This document shows, in pieces, positions 25,747 to 35,305 of a stretch of DNA of 64,000 bases. The translations under genes were made by a program, and so were the position numbers. A model generated the notes under the pieces. It saw only the letters and a list, made by a program, of their open reading frames with translations, was not told where the DNA came from and made no database searches. How positions within the stretch are numbered: position 1 is the stretch's first letter; each line of letters starts with the position of its first letter. The DNA comes from SFTJ01 sp045613305 (GTDB lineage: Bacteria > Bacteroidota > Bacteroidia > Bacteroidales > Muribaculaceae): the NCBI GenBank assembly GCA_045613305.1, contig JAZLAU010000037.1, forward strand, positions 19,501 to 83,500, in the 5' to 3' direction.

Positions 25747-26202
25747 CTACTTTATCTTCGTCCAGTAAAGAGTGGTGCCGATGCCTAAAATTGTGCCTCG
25801 CAATTTCAACTTTGTGTCGCTCACAAACTCAGCACTTGCGTTAACACGAAGGCCCTTGGTTGGGTCATAAATCTTTGCGCCGCCCCACTTTTTATCTTTT
25901 GCGTCATATTTCAAACCCTTAACGATTACCACCTTATCGATGTCTACATTTCGCAAATTCTTATCAGGGTTCTTAACGTCTTTACGCTTGTTGCCTTTGT
26001 CATCGTTTGGATGTTCCACCCAAAACACCTGTGCATTGTAGGTGCCGTCGGCATTCTTGGTTACTCGCACCTTGCTTTTGTTGCCACCACGGTCCGTGAG
26101 ATACTCGCCAACGATGCTGTCGCCGTTGTTGTTCTTTTCGTGAGCCACGGCTGGCAACAACGCCATTACCGCACACACCAATGTAATAATAAACTTCTTC
26201 AT
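25747..26202 (-). CDS. DUF2147 family exported protein
   Basis: 151 residues with a clear signal peptide (MKKFIITLVCAVMALLPAVA). The mature part follows the DUF2147 pattern: GEYLTDRGGNKSKVRV near the start, a WGGAKIYDPTKGLRVNASAEF segment in the middle and a LKLRGTILGIGTTLYWTK end. The family forms small periplasmic beta-barrels, possibly lipid- or ligand-binding; no enzyme activity is established. Monocistronic, with a -7 element TAACTTTG at 26239-26246 and a strong terminator. Confidence 0.88.
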   Translation of the reverse strand: MKKFIITLVCAVMALLPAVAHEKNNNGDSIVGEYLTDRGGNKSKVRVTKNADGTYNAQVFWVEHPNDDKGNKRKDVKNPDKNLRNVDIDKVVIVKGLKYDAKDKKWGGAKIYDPTKGLRVNASAEFVSDTKLKLRGTILGIGTTLYWTKIK

Positions 26203-26238
26203 AAATGTTTTAATATACCTTTTTTACTTATCTGGGCA

Positions 26239-26246
26239 CAAAGTTA
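26239..26246 (-). promoter_or_regulatory. Promoter -7 element of the DUF2147 gene
   Basis: Reads TAACTTTG on the minus strand, 37 bases before the ATG. No TTG at the proper distance. Confidence 0.45.
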
Positions 26247-26477
26247 AAACAATTATTCGAATTATGCGATATTTAGAACAAAAAATCGGTGCTTTATAAC
26301 AATATACACTCTCTCATCCTCTGCTCAACACGTTCTGCTCCGTGCCATAACTAAACATTCATATGAAGCCCCCACGGATACTGCGCTTGGCAAACTTTAA
26401 AGGCTAAATACGGTAGTGGCATCAATGGGGTTGCCATCGATGCCACGCATAATGTAGTTTCTATATTTCTTCAGTTT

Positions 26478-27710
26478 CTATTTCACCTTAATAGTTTGCC
26501 CGATGCGTAAGGTAGATGTTCGGCTTATGCCATTCAACTTACATAGTCGGTCAATTGTGGTGCCGTTTCGGCGGGCTATCTTCTCAAGCGTGTCGCCACT
26601 GCGCACCTTTACGGTTTGCGACGCCTTTTTAGCAGGTTGCTCAGCCACTGGCTCGTCATCATCGTCGTCGTTATCAACCACCTCTCCCTTCAACTTTCGT
26701 ATGCCTATGGCATTAAGCGACGATTTCCCGCTCGAAGGCGCAAATTCATGCTCCTCGTCTTCATCGTCAAAACCCGCAGGCAAGAAGTCGGCAGAATCGA
26801 GGTCAAGGTCCTCATAAGTGATATCTTCATAGTTTTCGGTGTCGAAAAGTTCGTCGTCAAATTCTTCGTCGGTATATTTCTTAATGCTACCGGCGCTCAC
26901 ATTGCTCACCTTCACCACCCCGCGAGGCATCGAACTATAAGCACCCTTAAGTTTTGCAAGCGTAAAATCGATTTCGGTATTCACCGGACGCCCCGGGTCA
27001 CTAATAGCGTGACTGAAAAGCCATGTGTACGTATCCTCGTGATAAAACATTCTGGCAAGCGCGCCGTGACTACCGCCTTGCAGCCAAGTGGTGCGCAAAC
27101 GCAAATTGCCATCTTCCGACTTCAATATGTTTGCCTCCACCTTTTTCGACTCCTTAAATGCCACAGCCCTATCGGCAGTGCCGTGCATCAGCCAAAACGG
27201 CAATTCCGACAAACGCTTCTGCATCTCTGCGCTCACCGTGCCGCCACCGCACATGCCTATTCCGGCTGCCACCTCGTCGGGGTAAGTGGCACAATAGTCA
27301 ACTGTGCCATATCCGCCAAGGCTCATGCCAAGCACATACACGCGGTCCATATCGTAGGGATAATGCTTTCTAACCCATTCCAAGGTGTTGTGCAGGCGTT
27401 CCGGCTTCCAACCCCCGCCCGGACATTGTGGTGCCACAATCACCGCATCTATTCGGCGACCATCTTCCACAGCATCAATCAAGCCATAGCGCTTCACCGT
27501 ATTTAGGTTACGGCCGCAAAGACTCGCTCCGTGCAAAAACAATATCAACGGTTTGCGGCCCACATTTTCCTCATAATCCTCGGGCAGATATAGCCAAAAG
27601 TTATAAGTGTTGTCGGCCACCTTGTTATATGCAGTTAGGCTCGCATTGCTTTGAGCAAACACGGGCATAGCACAAACCCACATCAACAATATATACATTA
27701 TTCGCTTCAT
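26478..27710 (-). CDS. Exported alpha/beta hydrolase (esterase) with C-terminal LysM domain
   Basis: 410 residues. Signal peptide to about 19 (PVFAQ). An alpha/beta hydrolase of the poly(3-hydroxybutyrate)-depolymerase/PHB-esterase-like type follows, with LILFLHGAS near 55-63, nucleophile GMSLGG (Ser130), probable acid Asp180 (HGTADRAV) and His215 (GGSHGAL). Then a very acidic linker (about 270-355, many Asp/Glu including a five-Asp run), and a LysM domain (about 366-410, VRSGDTLEKIARRNGT ... LRIGQTIKVK) that should bind peptidoglycan or chitin-like glycans. Esterase plus LysM in one chain is uncommon and suggests action at the cell wall or on acetylated glycans. It starts 6 bases after the Nudix stop codon. 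Confidence 0.85.
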   Translation of the reverse strand: MKRIMYILLMWVCAMPVFAQSNASLTAYNKVADNTYNFWLYLPEDYEENVGRKPLILFLHGASLCGRNLNTVKRYGLIDAVEDGRRIDAVIVAPQCPGGGWKPERLHNTLEWVRKHYPYDMDRVYVLGMSLGGYGTVDYCATYPDEVAAGIGMCGGGTVSAEMQKRLSELPFWLMHGTADRAVAFKESKKVEANILKSEDGNLRLRTTWLQGGSHGALARMFYHEDTYTWLFSHAISDPGRPVNTEIDFTLAKLKGAYSSMPRGVVKVSNVSAGSIKKYTDEEFDDELFDTENYEDITYEDLDLDSADFLPAGFDDEDEEHEFAPSSGKSSLNAIGIRKLKGEVVDNDDDDDEPVAEQPAKKASQTVKVRSGDTLEKIARRNGTTIDRLCKLNGISRTSTLRIGQTIKVK

Positions 27711-27716
27711 AGGCTG

Positions 27717-28289
27717 TTATTTGGTTTCGTTGTCGAAAATCTCTGGATGTTCACTAAAATATCTCCACAGCGGAGCGGCCATCAACGCTTGCATCATCTC
27801 ACCATTAAGCAACTTCTCGCGTACCTCGGCAGCACTCATCAGCACCACCTCTATGTCTTCTGTTTCTTCAAGATGCTGAGTCGACACTTGCTTAACACCT
27901 GTGGCAATAAAGCAATGGGTGATGTTGCTTGTGGTGCTCGGGTTGGCCGAAATTTCCATATATTTAACCCACTCGCCGCCGCCAAATCCTGTTTCTTCAT
28001 ATAATTCGCGCTTGCAAGCATCAAGCGGGTCCTCGCCTTCCTCCACCACACCGGCGCAGAGTTCATAACCACACTGGCGCAAGCCATGGCGATACTGATA
28101 TTCCATCACAAATTGGCCATCGTCGGTTATGGCTATAACATTAACCCACGACGGATATTCCAGCACCCAATGCTCGTCATTTACCACCCCGTTAGGCATC
28201 CTAACCTTGTCTTTGCGGGCGGTGAGCCATGGCCGACGTATTACATACTCGCTCTGCAATATCTCCCAATTCCGATTCTTTTCTTTCAT
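27717..28289 (-). CDS. Nudix hydrolase (ADP-ribose pyrophosphatase-like)
   Basis: 190 residues. A complete Nudix box lies at 80-102 (G-VVEEG-E-DPLDACK-RELYEETGF) with the metal-binding glutamates. The pattern of an N-terminal beta domain before the box and the VMEYQYRHGL segment fits the NudF-type ADP-sugar pyrophosphatases. A typical housekeeping scavenger of ADP-ribose or similar nucleotides. It is the first gene of a two-gene unit with the esterase-LysM gene, six bases apart. Confidence 0.92.
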   Translation of the reverse strand: MKEKNRNWEILQSEYVIRRPWLTARKDKVRMPNGVVNDEHWVLEYPSWVNVIAITDDGQFVMEYQYRHGLRQCGYELCAGVVEEGEDPLDACKRELYEETGFGGGEWVKYMEISANPSTTSNITHCFIATGVKQVSTQHLEETEDIEVVLMSAAEVREKLLNGEMMQALMAAPLWRYFSEHPEIFDNETK

Positions 28290-28310
28290 TATCTATATCT
28301 TTTATCTTCG

Positions 28311-28318
28311 CAAAGATA
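28311..28318 (-). promoter_or_regulatory. Promoter -7 element of the Nudix gene
   Basis: TATCTTTG on the minus strand, 22 bases before the ATG. Confidence 0.45.
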
Positions 28319-28431
28319 AAGATTATTATTGGCAAAAACGCTTTTTTAGCAAATCTATATCGCACTTTGCCCAATAACCGCAAACTTATGACTATCTTTA
28401 CACTGCAAAAAACAATAATCACATTCTAACC

Positions 28432-29835
28432 ATGATAAAGAAAACCTTCACATTGCTCGCCATTGCTCTGATGGCAATAATCTCTCTCGGAGCAAATGCC
28501 CAAAGCACCCCTAAAGGCATTATCCTAAACCGAACTCTCGAAAACTCAAAAATATATCCGGGCACCGTTCGCGACTATCAAGTGTATGTTCCGGCTCAAT
28601 ACACCGGCAACAAGCCTGCCTGCCTTTTGGTGTGCATGGACGGAATTCTTTATAATGCCACCGTCAAGATGGATTCGCTCATTGCAGCAGGACAAATGCC
28701 TGTGTGCATAGGCGTTTTCGTTAATCCGGGCGTCATAAAAGACGAAACCGGCAAGGTGGTTCGCTACAACCGCAGCAACGAATTCGACGCCATGAACGGA
28801 CGCTGGGCTCAATTTCTCGAAAAGGAACTTCTGCCACAAGTTGAAGGAACAAAACTCGACGACGGACGCATAATCAACATCTCGACCGATGCCAACGACC
28901 GCGCCATTACCGGAGCAAGCAGCGGCGGAATTTGCGCCTTCTCTGCTGCCTGGTTCCGTCCCGACCTGTTTAGCCGTGTTTACACCGCTGTGGGAACTTT
29001 CGTGCCTATGAGAGGCGGCAACGAATACCCTGCTTTAGTGCGCAAAACCGAACCTAAGCCACTTAGAATATTTATGCAAGACGGCGAAAAAGACACTTGG
29101 AACCCATTGTTTGGCAGCTGGTGGGAATATAACCAACTTTTGCACTCGGCTTTGAAATTTGCCGGCTACGAAGTGGCTCATTCTTGGGACAAGGGCGGAC
29201 ACAGCATCAAGCATGGCACCCTTGCATTTAGCGACGCTATGCGTTTCCTATGGAAAGACTGGCCAAAAAAAGTGAAGGCCGGAAAAACCGACAACGAAAC
29301 AATTAAGGCAATCGTCGACACTAAAGAAGAATGGAAATTTGTAGCAAAATATTCGGGCCACCGCGACACGCTTTACTTCAAGCCAAATATGGTAGTGCCT
29401 GCTACCGCCGACCTTATTACTAACGGCAACCACTTTGCCCTCTACCCCGACCACTCTATGCTGGTGCAGAACGAACCGGGCAGCAACTGGTTGGTGACCT
29501 ACATCGTGGGCAAAGACGGCTCTCTTTCTTATGGCCAACGTTTCTATTGGCTACACAGCGCCAACAACGACGCCCTAAGCGAAAACGGCCCGATGGCTTT
29601 CGACACCATGGGCAACCTTTATGTAGCCACTGCTATGGGCGTGCAGGTTTGCGACCAAAACGGCCGCGTGAGAGCCATTCTCAGTGTGCCATATGGCGCA
29701 GTCACAAACCTCGCTTTTGTGGGCAACACTCTATACATTGTGGCCGGCAACAATCTTTATAGCCGCAAAATGAAATCCACTGGCTACCACCACAGCAAAA
29801 AGCCTATTGTGGTGAAGTCGCAAGGTCAAGGTTAA
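28432..29835 (+). CDS. Exported esterase with C-terminal SMP-30/gluconolactonase-like domain
   Basis: 467 residues with signal peptide (to about 24, GANAQ). The first 280 residues are an enterochelin esterase-like alpha/beta hydrolase: LLVCMDG near 62-68, nucleophile GASSGG (Ser near 164), the FMQDGEKDTW acid loop and a DKGGHSIKHG histidine. The last 160 residues resemble an SMP-30/gluconolactonase-type repeat region (GPMAFDTMGNLYVATAMGVQVCDQNGRV). This two-domain layout occurs in Bacteroidota carbohydrate-esterase-like proteins. It stands alone, divergent from the Nudix gene, with a perfect terminator. Confidence 0.82.
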   Translation: MIKKTFTLLAIALMAIISLGANAQSTPKGIILNRTLENSKIYPGTVRDYQVYVPAQYTGNKPACLLVCMDGILYNATVKMDSLIAAGQMPVCIGVFVNPGVIKDETGKVVRYNRSNEFDAMNGRWAQFLEKELLPQVEGTKLDDGRIINISTDANDRAITGASSGGICAFSAAWFRPDLFSRVYTAVGTFVPMRGGNEYPALVRKTEPKPLRIFMQDGEKDTWNPLFGSWWEYNQLLHSALKFAGYEVAHSWDKGGHSIKHGTLAFSDAMRFLWKDWPKKVKAGKTDNETIKAIVDTKEEWKFVAKYSGHRDTLYFKPNMVVPATADLITNGNHFALYPDHSMLVQNEPGSNWLVTYIVGKDGSLSYGQRFYWLHSANNDALSENGPMAFDTMGNLYVATAMGVQVCDQNGRVRAILSVPYGAVTNLAFVGNTLYIVAGNNLYSRKMKSTGYHHSKKPIVVKSQGQG

Positions 29836-29865
29836 TTAAGCACAATTTGCCAATACAATAATCAC

Positions 29866-29898
29866 AGCCCGTCATAAGTCTTTTATGACGGGCTTTTT
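29866..29898 (+). terminator. Terminator of the esterase/SMP-30 gene
   Basis: Perfect 12-base-pair stem AGCCCGTCATAA/TTATGACGGGCT followed by five T. Confidence 0.92.
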
Positions 29899-29964
29899 AA
29901 ATGCCACAACTGAAAATTTTTGAAAAAATTGCGCTCCCCAAAGCACTCTCCAAAAAATTATCAT

Positions 29965-29972
29965 TAGATTTG
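29965..29972 (+). promoter_or_regulatory. Promoter -7 element of the PIG-L deacetylase gene
   Basis: TAGATTTG, 25 bases before the ATG. No TTG at the expected distance. Confidence 0.45.
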
Positions 29973-29997
29973 TATATACATTTCAAACACTAATGCT

Positions 29998-30753
29998 ATG
30001 GATAGGCGAAAAATGTTAAAACTAACAGGAGCAACCCTTGCCGGAGCCTCAATATTTGGCGTGCAGTCGCTAAACGCTGAAAACGCCACCGAAAAAAACA
30101 CCAACAAAAAGAAAAAAGCATTAATTATCGGAGCACACCCCGACGACCCCGAAACCGGGTGCGGTGGCACCATGTTGGTGCTCAAAAACATGGGCTACGA
30201 AGTGGTGTCGGCATATATGACTAAGGGCGAAGGCGGAATTGTGGGCAAATCGCACGACGAAGCCGCTGCTATTCGTGTTGAAGAAGCAAAAAACGCCTGC
30301 AAGGTGATGGATGTGCGAGCGGTGTTCTTAACACAAATCGACGGCAATACCGAAATCAACAAGCAACGGTATGTGGAAATGCGTGAAATGATTGATGCCG
30401 AAAAGCCCGACATAGTTTTCACTCATTGGCCCATCGATTCTCACCCCGACCATAGAGTGTGCTCGCTTTTAGTGTACGATGCTTGGCGCAGATTAGGCTA
30501 CAACTTCGAACTTTATTATTACGAAGTGATGAGCGGAACACAAACTCAACTGTTCCAACCCACCGACTACGTCGACATAACCAGCGTTGTGAGCACTAAG
30601 CACAAGGCTTGCCTTTGCCACCAAAGCCAAAACATGCCGCCGCTGTTAGACGAATGGCACATCCCGATGGAAAAATTCAGAGGAATTGAATTCCGCTGCA
30701 AATACGCCGAAGCCTTCATTCATCTGCGACGCAGCGACAGCGACATTATATAA
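29998..30753 (+). CDS. PIG-L/LmbE family deacetylase, exported
   Basis: 251 residues. The N-terminus has twin arginines before a hydrophobic stretch (DRRKMLKLTGATLAGASIFG), a probable Tat signal. The zinc site is visible as AHPDD (about 47-51) and HPDHR (about 153-157, in a FTHWPIDSHPDHR segment), so it is an active-looking zinc amidohydrolase. The family deacetylates N-acetylglucosamine-containing molecules. Followed 98 bases later by an MFS gene that may share its transcript. Confidence 0.9.
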   Translation: MDRRKMLKLTGATLAGASIFGVQSLNAENATEKNTNKKKKALIIGAHPDDPETGCGGTMLVLKNMGYEVVSAYMTKGEGGIVGKSHDEAAAIRVEEAKNACKVMDVRAVFLTQIDGNTEINKQRYVEMREMIDAEKPDIVFTHWPIDSHPDHRVCSLLVYDAWRRLGYNFELYYYEVMSGTQTQLFQPTDYVDITSVVSTKHKACLCHQSQNMPPLLDEWHIPMEKFRGIEFRCKYAEAFIHLRRSDSDII

Positions 30754-30850
30754 CACTCAGCAACGCTTTTTTTAACCAACATGTTTTGCCATTTGCTATT
30801 ATCAACGCGAATGGCAGCAAAATTTTGCAACATTTATCACCCCTCCCTTA

Positions 30851-32065
30851 ATGGCAGGCATCTCCGAGAGTATGAAACACGAATTGCAAACAAAGGACAA
30901 ACTTTGGAACAGCAACTACATGAAGGTATGGATAGCCAACTTCATGATATTCTTTTCGTTCATGCTCCTAACACCGCTTTTCCCCACCTACTTGCACGAC
31001 ACCTTCAATGCCGATAAGCAAACCATAGGCATCGTTTTGTCGGGCTACACCATCACCGCCCTCATCATCAGAATGTTCAGCGGCTATCTGGTTGACAGTT
31101 TTCCGCGACGCACCGTGCTAATAATCAGTTATTTCCTTTTCACAGCATTCTTCTTAGGCTATCTTGCCGCCGGGTCGCTATTGCTGTTTGCCATTGTGCG
31201 CACCCTGCACGGAGCACCATTTGGAGCCACAACCGTTTCAAACAGCACCGTGGCAATCGATGTGCTGCCACCATCGCGACGTGCCGAGGGAATTGGGTAT
31301 TACGGCCTTAGCAACAACATCGCCACAGCCATTAGCCCAACTTTCGCACTTATTCTTTTCGCAGCCTACGGCAACTACGACGTGCTATTCTGGGTGGCTT
31401 TCATCACTGCTGCAATTGGCTTAATCAGCACTGCATCGGTAAAACTGCCCCAACGCGAAAAAGTGAAAGAAAAACAAGCCATGTCGCTCGACCGATTCAT
31501 ACTTTTAAAAGGCTGGCGACAAGGCATCACCATGATTTGCTATGCTTTCTCCTATGGCGTGCTCGTAACCTACATTGCCATATATGGTAAAGACGAACTT
31601 GGCATTACCGGCGGAACCGGATTGTTTTTCATGCTTCTCGCCGTGGGACTCATTGTGTCGCGACTCATCGGCAGCCGCACCCTGCGCAAGGGCTTGGTGG
31701 CCTACAACGCCACTTTAGGCACATTAATTGCCCTGATTGGATATTTCATCTTTGCGTCGGTTCACAACGAATGGGGATATTATGGCGCAGCATTCATCAT
31801 AGGGTTAGGAAACGGGCACATGTTCCCCGCCATTCAAACCATGTTTATCAACCTTGCACCAAATGCACAACGAGGCACTGCCAACTCCACTTTTCTCGTG
31901 TCGTGGGACATCGGCATGGGGCTGGGCACTTTAGTAGGGGGCATCGTGGCCGAGCACTTGGGCTATCATGCCGCTTTTTGGACTGCTTGCTCCGTAAATG
32001 CTATGGGCGTGTTAATTATGCAAATATGGGCAAAGCGTCACTATCTCGCCAACAAATTGCGATAA
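30851..32065 (+). CDS. MFS transporter
   Basis: 404 residues with 12 predicted membrane segments, the loop 2-3 motif (GYLVDSFPRR, about 77-86) and a long cytoplasmic loop after segment 6. An ATG seven codons in (30872) is an alternative start. It resembles drug/sugar efflux-type MFS proteins; no substrate can be assigned. No promoter of its own was seen, which fits read-through from the deacetylase gene upstream. Confidence 0.85.
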   Translation: MAGISESMKHELQTKDKLWNSNYMKVWIANFMIFFSFMLLTPLFPTYLHDTFNADKQTIGIVLSGYTITALIIRMFSGYLVDSFPRRTVLIISYFLFTAFFLGYLAAGSLLLFAIVRTLHGAPFGATTVSNSTVAIDVLPPSRRAEGIGYYGLSNNIATAISPTFALILFAAYGNYDVLFWVAFITAAIGLISTASVKLPQREKVKEKQAMSLDRFILLKGWRQGITMICYAFSYGVLVTYIAIYGKDELGITGGTGLFFMLLAVGLIVSRLIGSRTLRKGLVAYNATLGTLIALIGYFIFASVHNEWGYYGAAFIIGLGNGHMFPAIQTMFINLAPNAQRGTANSTFLVSWDIGMGLGTLVGGIVAEHLGYHAAFWTACSVNAMGVLIMQIWAKRHYLANKLR

Positions 32066-32279
32066 ACTAAAACCTTAAGAACGTAAGCCTCGCTCGCCAC
32101 ACAAGTTGCGATAGAACACTTCAATAATATTCGGCAACAAAGCACCCAAATAAGAAACTCATTGCTATAACGCAAGAGCCCAATCCCCTTCTCGTCAAAT
32201 CTGGCCCAACACCAATCCTCTGGCACCAGGAATACAACGCGACCGCTTCAGTTATTCATCACAACACGCCAACGAATAA

Positions 32280-32306
32280 GGCGAAACGGCACAATGCCAT
32301 TTCGCC
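32280..32306. other. Hairpin between convergent MFS and wbqC genes
   Basis: GGCGAAACGGC and GCCATTTCGCC form a stem with one mismatch and a 5-base loop. There is no T-run on either side, so it is at best a weak bidirectional pause site. Confidence 0.4.
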
Positions 32307-32346
32307 TAACTATTAATATATATGTTTACGTTATTAATCTACGTTA

Positions 32347-32994
32347 TTATATTCCCCGGTTCATTTGCAACAATGTGAATATTGCCTCACGGCCAGTGTT
32401 GCAAAGCAAGTCGAGGATGCTCAAATTCGGCATAAACCCATGACGCGCCGCCCACAACTGATAGTATTCAACATCGTCGAGAGCCAATCGGTCGGGTTTC
32501 TTTTCGCCCACACGCCCTCGCAGATTAAGGTCGGCGGCTGCAACAGCAGCAGCATCGGCTTGAAGCACCGGCAAGTCGAGAAAACTAACCACCAACTCGT
32601 GCAAGTCGTTATTCAAATCAATCAAAAATTTCTGATTGCCCATAATCACACGCTCCAAATCGGCCGCCACGTATTCAAAAAAAGGGCTCTTGCCATAAGC
32701 CGAAAACATAGCCCCCCAGTGCAGATGCCTCCAATCGCCATGATTCGACACCACCACATCGCGCATAGCAGTGCGATTGCTATAGTCTGCCCTGTCGACC
32801 GGAATCACCAACTGCTGCACTCCATTAGCGCCACTTATGCGGCAATGATTGTGAGCCCACAACTGTGGCACCCCCTTAATGTCGGCATCCACGCCGGCAC
32901 TTCGAGCAGCCATCAGCGCAGCATAATAGCGCACACTGCCCAAATAGGCACTATGCATCGCAGCACATTCGTATTTCGGAGCGTAGTTAAGCAT
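32347..32994 (-). CDS. WbqC family protein
   Basis: 215 residues. It has the WbqC pattern: an N-terminal YLGSVRYYAALM segment, a centre with CRISGANGVQQLVIPV and a C-terminal SILDLLCNTG stretch. The family is named from O-antigen gene clusters and is found beside lepB throughout Bacteroidota, as here (starting 16 bases after the lepB stop). Biochemical role not settled; a link to amino-sugar or lipid-linked glycan assembly is proposed. Confidence 0.88.
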   Translation of the reverse strand: MLNYAPKYECAAMHSAYLGSVRYYAALMAARSAGVDADIKGVPQLWAHNHCRISGANGVQQLVIPVDRADYSNRTAMRDVVVSNHGDWRHLHWGAMFSAYGKSPFFEYVAADLERVIMGNQKFLIDLNNDLHELVVSFLDLPVLQADAAAVAAADLNLRGRVGEKKPDRLALDDVEYYQLWAARHGFMPNLSILDLLCNTGREAIFTLLQMNRGI

Positions 32995-33010
32995 TCCGCA
33001 AACTCACAAA

Positions 33011-34483
33011 TTATTTGTCGGGGTTAGCATCAGCAAAGATTCTGTTCCAACGAATGCCTCCCTTGTCTTTATCAATCGACAACAGAACTATCATTGGAGT
33101 GCCCACCACGTGGTCTTCAGGCACAAAGCCCCAATAGCGTGAGTCGAGCGAATTGTCGCGGTTGTCACCCATCATCCAATAATAGTCCATCTTGAAGGTG
33201 TAGCTATTGCTGGCTTCGCCATTGATATAAATCACACCGTCTTTCACTTCCACTTCGTTGCCTTCATAGTTCTTGATGCAACGCATATAGATTGGCAGAT
33301 TTTTCACATTCAAACCTATTGATTCGCCCTTCTTTGGAATCCACACTTCGCCATAATTAGCGCGTGTCCATCCATAATCGTAATCAATAGGATAAGGGTT
33401 AAACATTTCTTGAGTAGGCATCTTAATCACCGAGGTAATCCACTTATATGAAGTCTTAATCTTCTCAATCATGCCGTTTGTTAGCGGCACTTGATAAATT
33501 GGTGCAATCGAGCCATCGGCAGCCACAGCCATGCCATTGTCTTTAACGCCCAAAGCATCGGCAGGCGACACCGACAATTGTGCACGGTCGTCAACACTCA
33601 CGCCAAGGTCTTCCCAAACATCTTCAGTGATTTCTCGGCCATCGGTTTGCAAGTAATGATTAAACTGAACCTCTTTTGGCTGTTCCAACGCTTTGCCATT
33701 AACATACACCACGTCATCAATAATCTTCAAGCGCTCGCCAGGCAACCCTATGCAACGCTTCACATAGTTTTCGCGACGGTCAACAGGACGATATATCACA
33801 TCGCCATACACTTGCTTATTGTGGTTAACCGCATCGCGGCCATAAAGGTGAATTAAAGTGTAATAGTCGGGGTTTTGCATATTTAGCGCCACTGTGTCGC
33901 CAGCTGGATAGTTAAACACCACTATGTCGTTGCGCTCAATGCTGCGTAAACCCTTCAAGCGGTGATAGTCCCATTGAGGATTATCGATGTAACTCTTGCA
34001 GTTAAGCACTGGCAATGTGTTTTGCGCCAACGGGAAATGCAATGGAGTGTTAGGCACACGTGGACCATACACCATCTTGTTAACCCACAAATAGTCGCCA
34101 ACAAGTAGCGATTTTTCGAGCGAAGAAGAAGGAATTTGATAGTTCTGTCCCACAAAGGCAAACAAGAAATACACCAAAATCAGAGCATACACTATGGCAT
34201 CCACCCAAGTCATCACCTCTTTAAGCAACTTGCTCTTAGTGTGACGCCACCAGGTCCATGGAATGAACTGAGTGAGATAGATATCGGCAATTAACAGCCA
34301 GAATATCAGCACCCACCAACTGCCAAGCCATATAACCCAGCCCAAAAACAACGCCGAAACTAATGCAAATCGCACCCATCGGGTTTTCTTCACGCGCTTC
34401 AAGCGTTCGCGCAAACCGCCTGTTTGCATTTGGTCGGATTCTTCCTTATTGAAATCTATCTCTTTATGCTTATTTTCGCTCAT
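33011..34483 (-). CDS. lepB: Signal peptidase I
   Basis: 490 residues from the ATG at 34483, normal for the long Bacteroidota enzyme. It removes signal peptides at the inner membrane. Two or three N-terminal membrane segments (about 38-70 and 92-114) precede the catalytic Ser121 in PSSSLEKSLL, and Lys242 lies in ENYVKRCIGLPGE. The C-terminal box MMGDNRDNSLDSRYWGFVP is near the end. A large insertion separates the boxes, as usual in this phylum. The open frame extends 82 codons upstream over the intergenic region, but a -7 element lies within it (34512-34519) and those residues look non-coding. wbqC follows in the same transcript. Confidence 0.95.
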   Translation of the reverse strand: MSENKHKEIDFNKEESDQMQTGGLRERLKRVKKTRWVRFALVSALFLGWVIWLGSWWVLIFWLLIADIYLTQFIPWTWWRHTKSKLLKEVMTWVDAIVYALILVYFLFAFVGQNYQIPSSSLEKSLLVGDYLWVNKMVYGPRVPNTPLHFPLAQNTLPVLNCKSYIDNPQWDYHRLKGLRSIERNDIVVFNYPAGDTVALNMQNPDYYTLIHLYGRDAVNHNKQVYGDVIYRPVDRRENYVKRCIGLPGERLKIIDDVVYVNGKALEQPKEVQFNHYLQTDGREITEDVWEDLGVSVDDRAQLSVSPADALGVKDNGMAVAADGSIAPIYQVPLTNGMIEKIKTSYKWITSVIKMPTQEMFNPYPIDYDYGWTRANYGEVWIPKKGESIGLNVKNLPIYMRCIKNYEGNEVEVKDGVIYINGEASNSYTFKMDYYWMMGDNRDNSLDSRYWGFVPEDHVVGTPMIVLLSIDKDKGGIRWNRIFADANPDK

Positions 34484-34511
34484 AGTCAATATGTTTTTAT
34501 CTTTTAATTCG

Positions 34512-34519
34512 CAAAGATA
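34512..34519 (-). promoter_or_regulatory. Promoter -7 element of lepB-wbqC
   Basis: TATCTTTG on the minus strand, 29 bases before the lepB ATG. It supports the start at 34483 over the longer frame. Confidence 0.5.
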
Positions 34520-34744
34520 ATCATAAAAGTGCGATAAGCGTGAAAAGCATATTATAAAAAAACCAAAACACCCCTTCACTGCCGCCATTATGCCTCGCGC
34601 ATTCATCGGTTGGCTTTTCACTCCAGGGCAAAGACCGAAAATCACACCAAGACAACAAAATAACACGGAGCAACGACCAACGGTCATCACCCCGAGCAAA
34701 AATGTTTTTTTATTGTCGAGCCGCACCAACGTGCGCTGTCAAAA

Positions 34745-35158
34745 TCATTTCTTTTCCTTCAAAAGGTCACGAATTTCAGTAAGCAATTTTTCTTCAGCCG
34801 AAGGTTCTGGAGCAGGTGCAGGAGCAGGAGCTTCTTCCTTCTTCTTAGTTAGGCGCGAAATCACCTTAATCATCATGAAGATGCAGAATGCAATAATCAA
34901 GAAATCGACCACGTTTTGAATAAATTGACCGTAAAGCAAAGCCACTTCAGGAGTTTCTTCCACAGCTTCCTTTATCACCCACTTAAGGTCGGTGAAGTTG
35001 ATACCGCCAACCACACAGCCAATTACAGGCATAATCACATCATTAACAAGCGAAGTGACAATCTTACCAAAAGCACCACCGATGATAACACCGACAGCCA
35101 TATCCATCACATTGCCACGCATTGCGAATTCTTTGAATTCAGTTAAAAATTTACTCAT
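34745..35158 (-). CDS. mscL: Large-conductance mechanosensitive channel MscL
   Basis: 137 residues. A pore-lining first segment (about 17-45, VMDMAVGVIIGGAFGKIV) with the typical FKEFAMRGN start, a periplasmic loop and a second membrane segment (about 80-100, VVDFLIIAFCIFMMIKVI). The cytoplasmic tail has an alternating Ala-Pro linker and a C-terminal amphipathic helix ending in LLKEKK. It opens under membrane tension to release solutes. Single gene. Confidence 0.96.
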   Translation of the reverse strand: MSKFLTEFKEFAMRGNVMDMAVGVIIGGAFGKIVTSLVNDVIMPVIGCVVGGINFTDLKWVIKEAVEETPEVALLYGQFIQNVVDFLIIAFCIFMMIKVISRLTKKKEEAPAPAPAPEPSAEEKLLTEIRDLLKEKK

Positions 35159-35305
35159 GTCAGTTTATATGTTTTTTTGATTATAAAATTCTAACTTTTT
35201 TACAATTAATTGTCAATTAGTTACAACAATAAAACAAAATAAAATTTTGCATAAAAAAAGCATTATTTTTAGCAAATAAAAACACGTTTATTGAAAAAAA
35301 AATAT

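Noticed and set aside
34484..34729. 82-codon N-terminal extension of LepB
   Set aside because: It crosses a -7 promoter element and non-coding-like sequence; the ATG at 34483 gives the normal LepB start.
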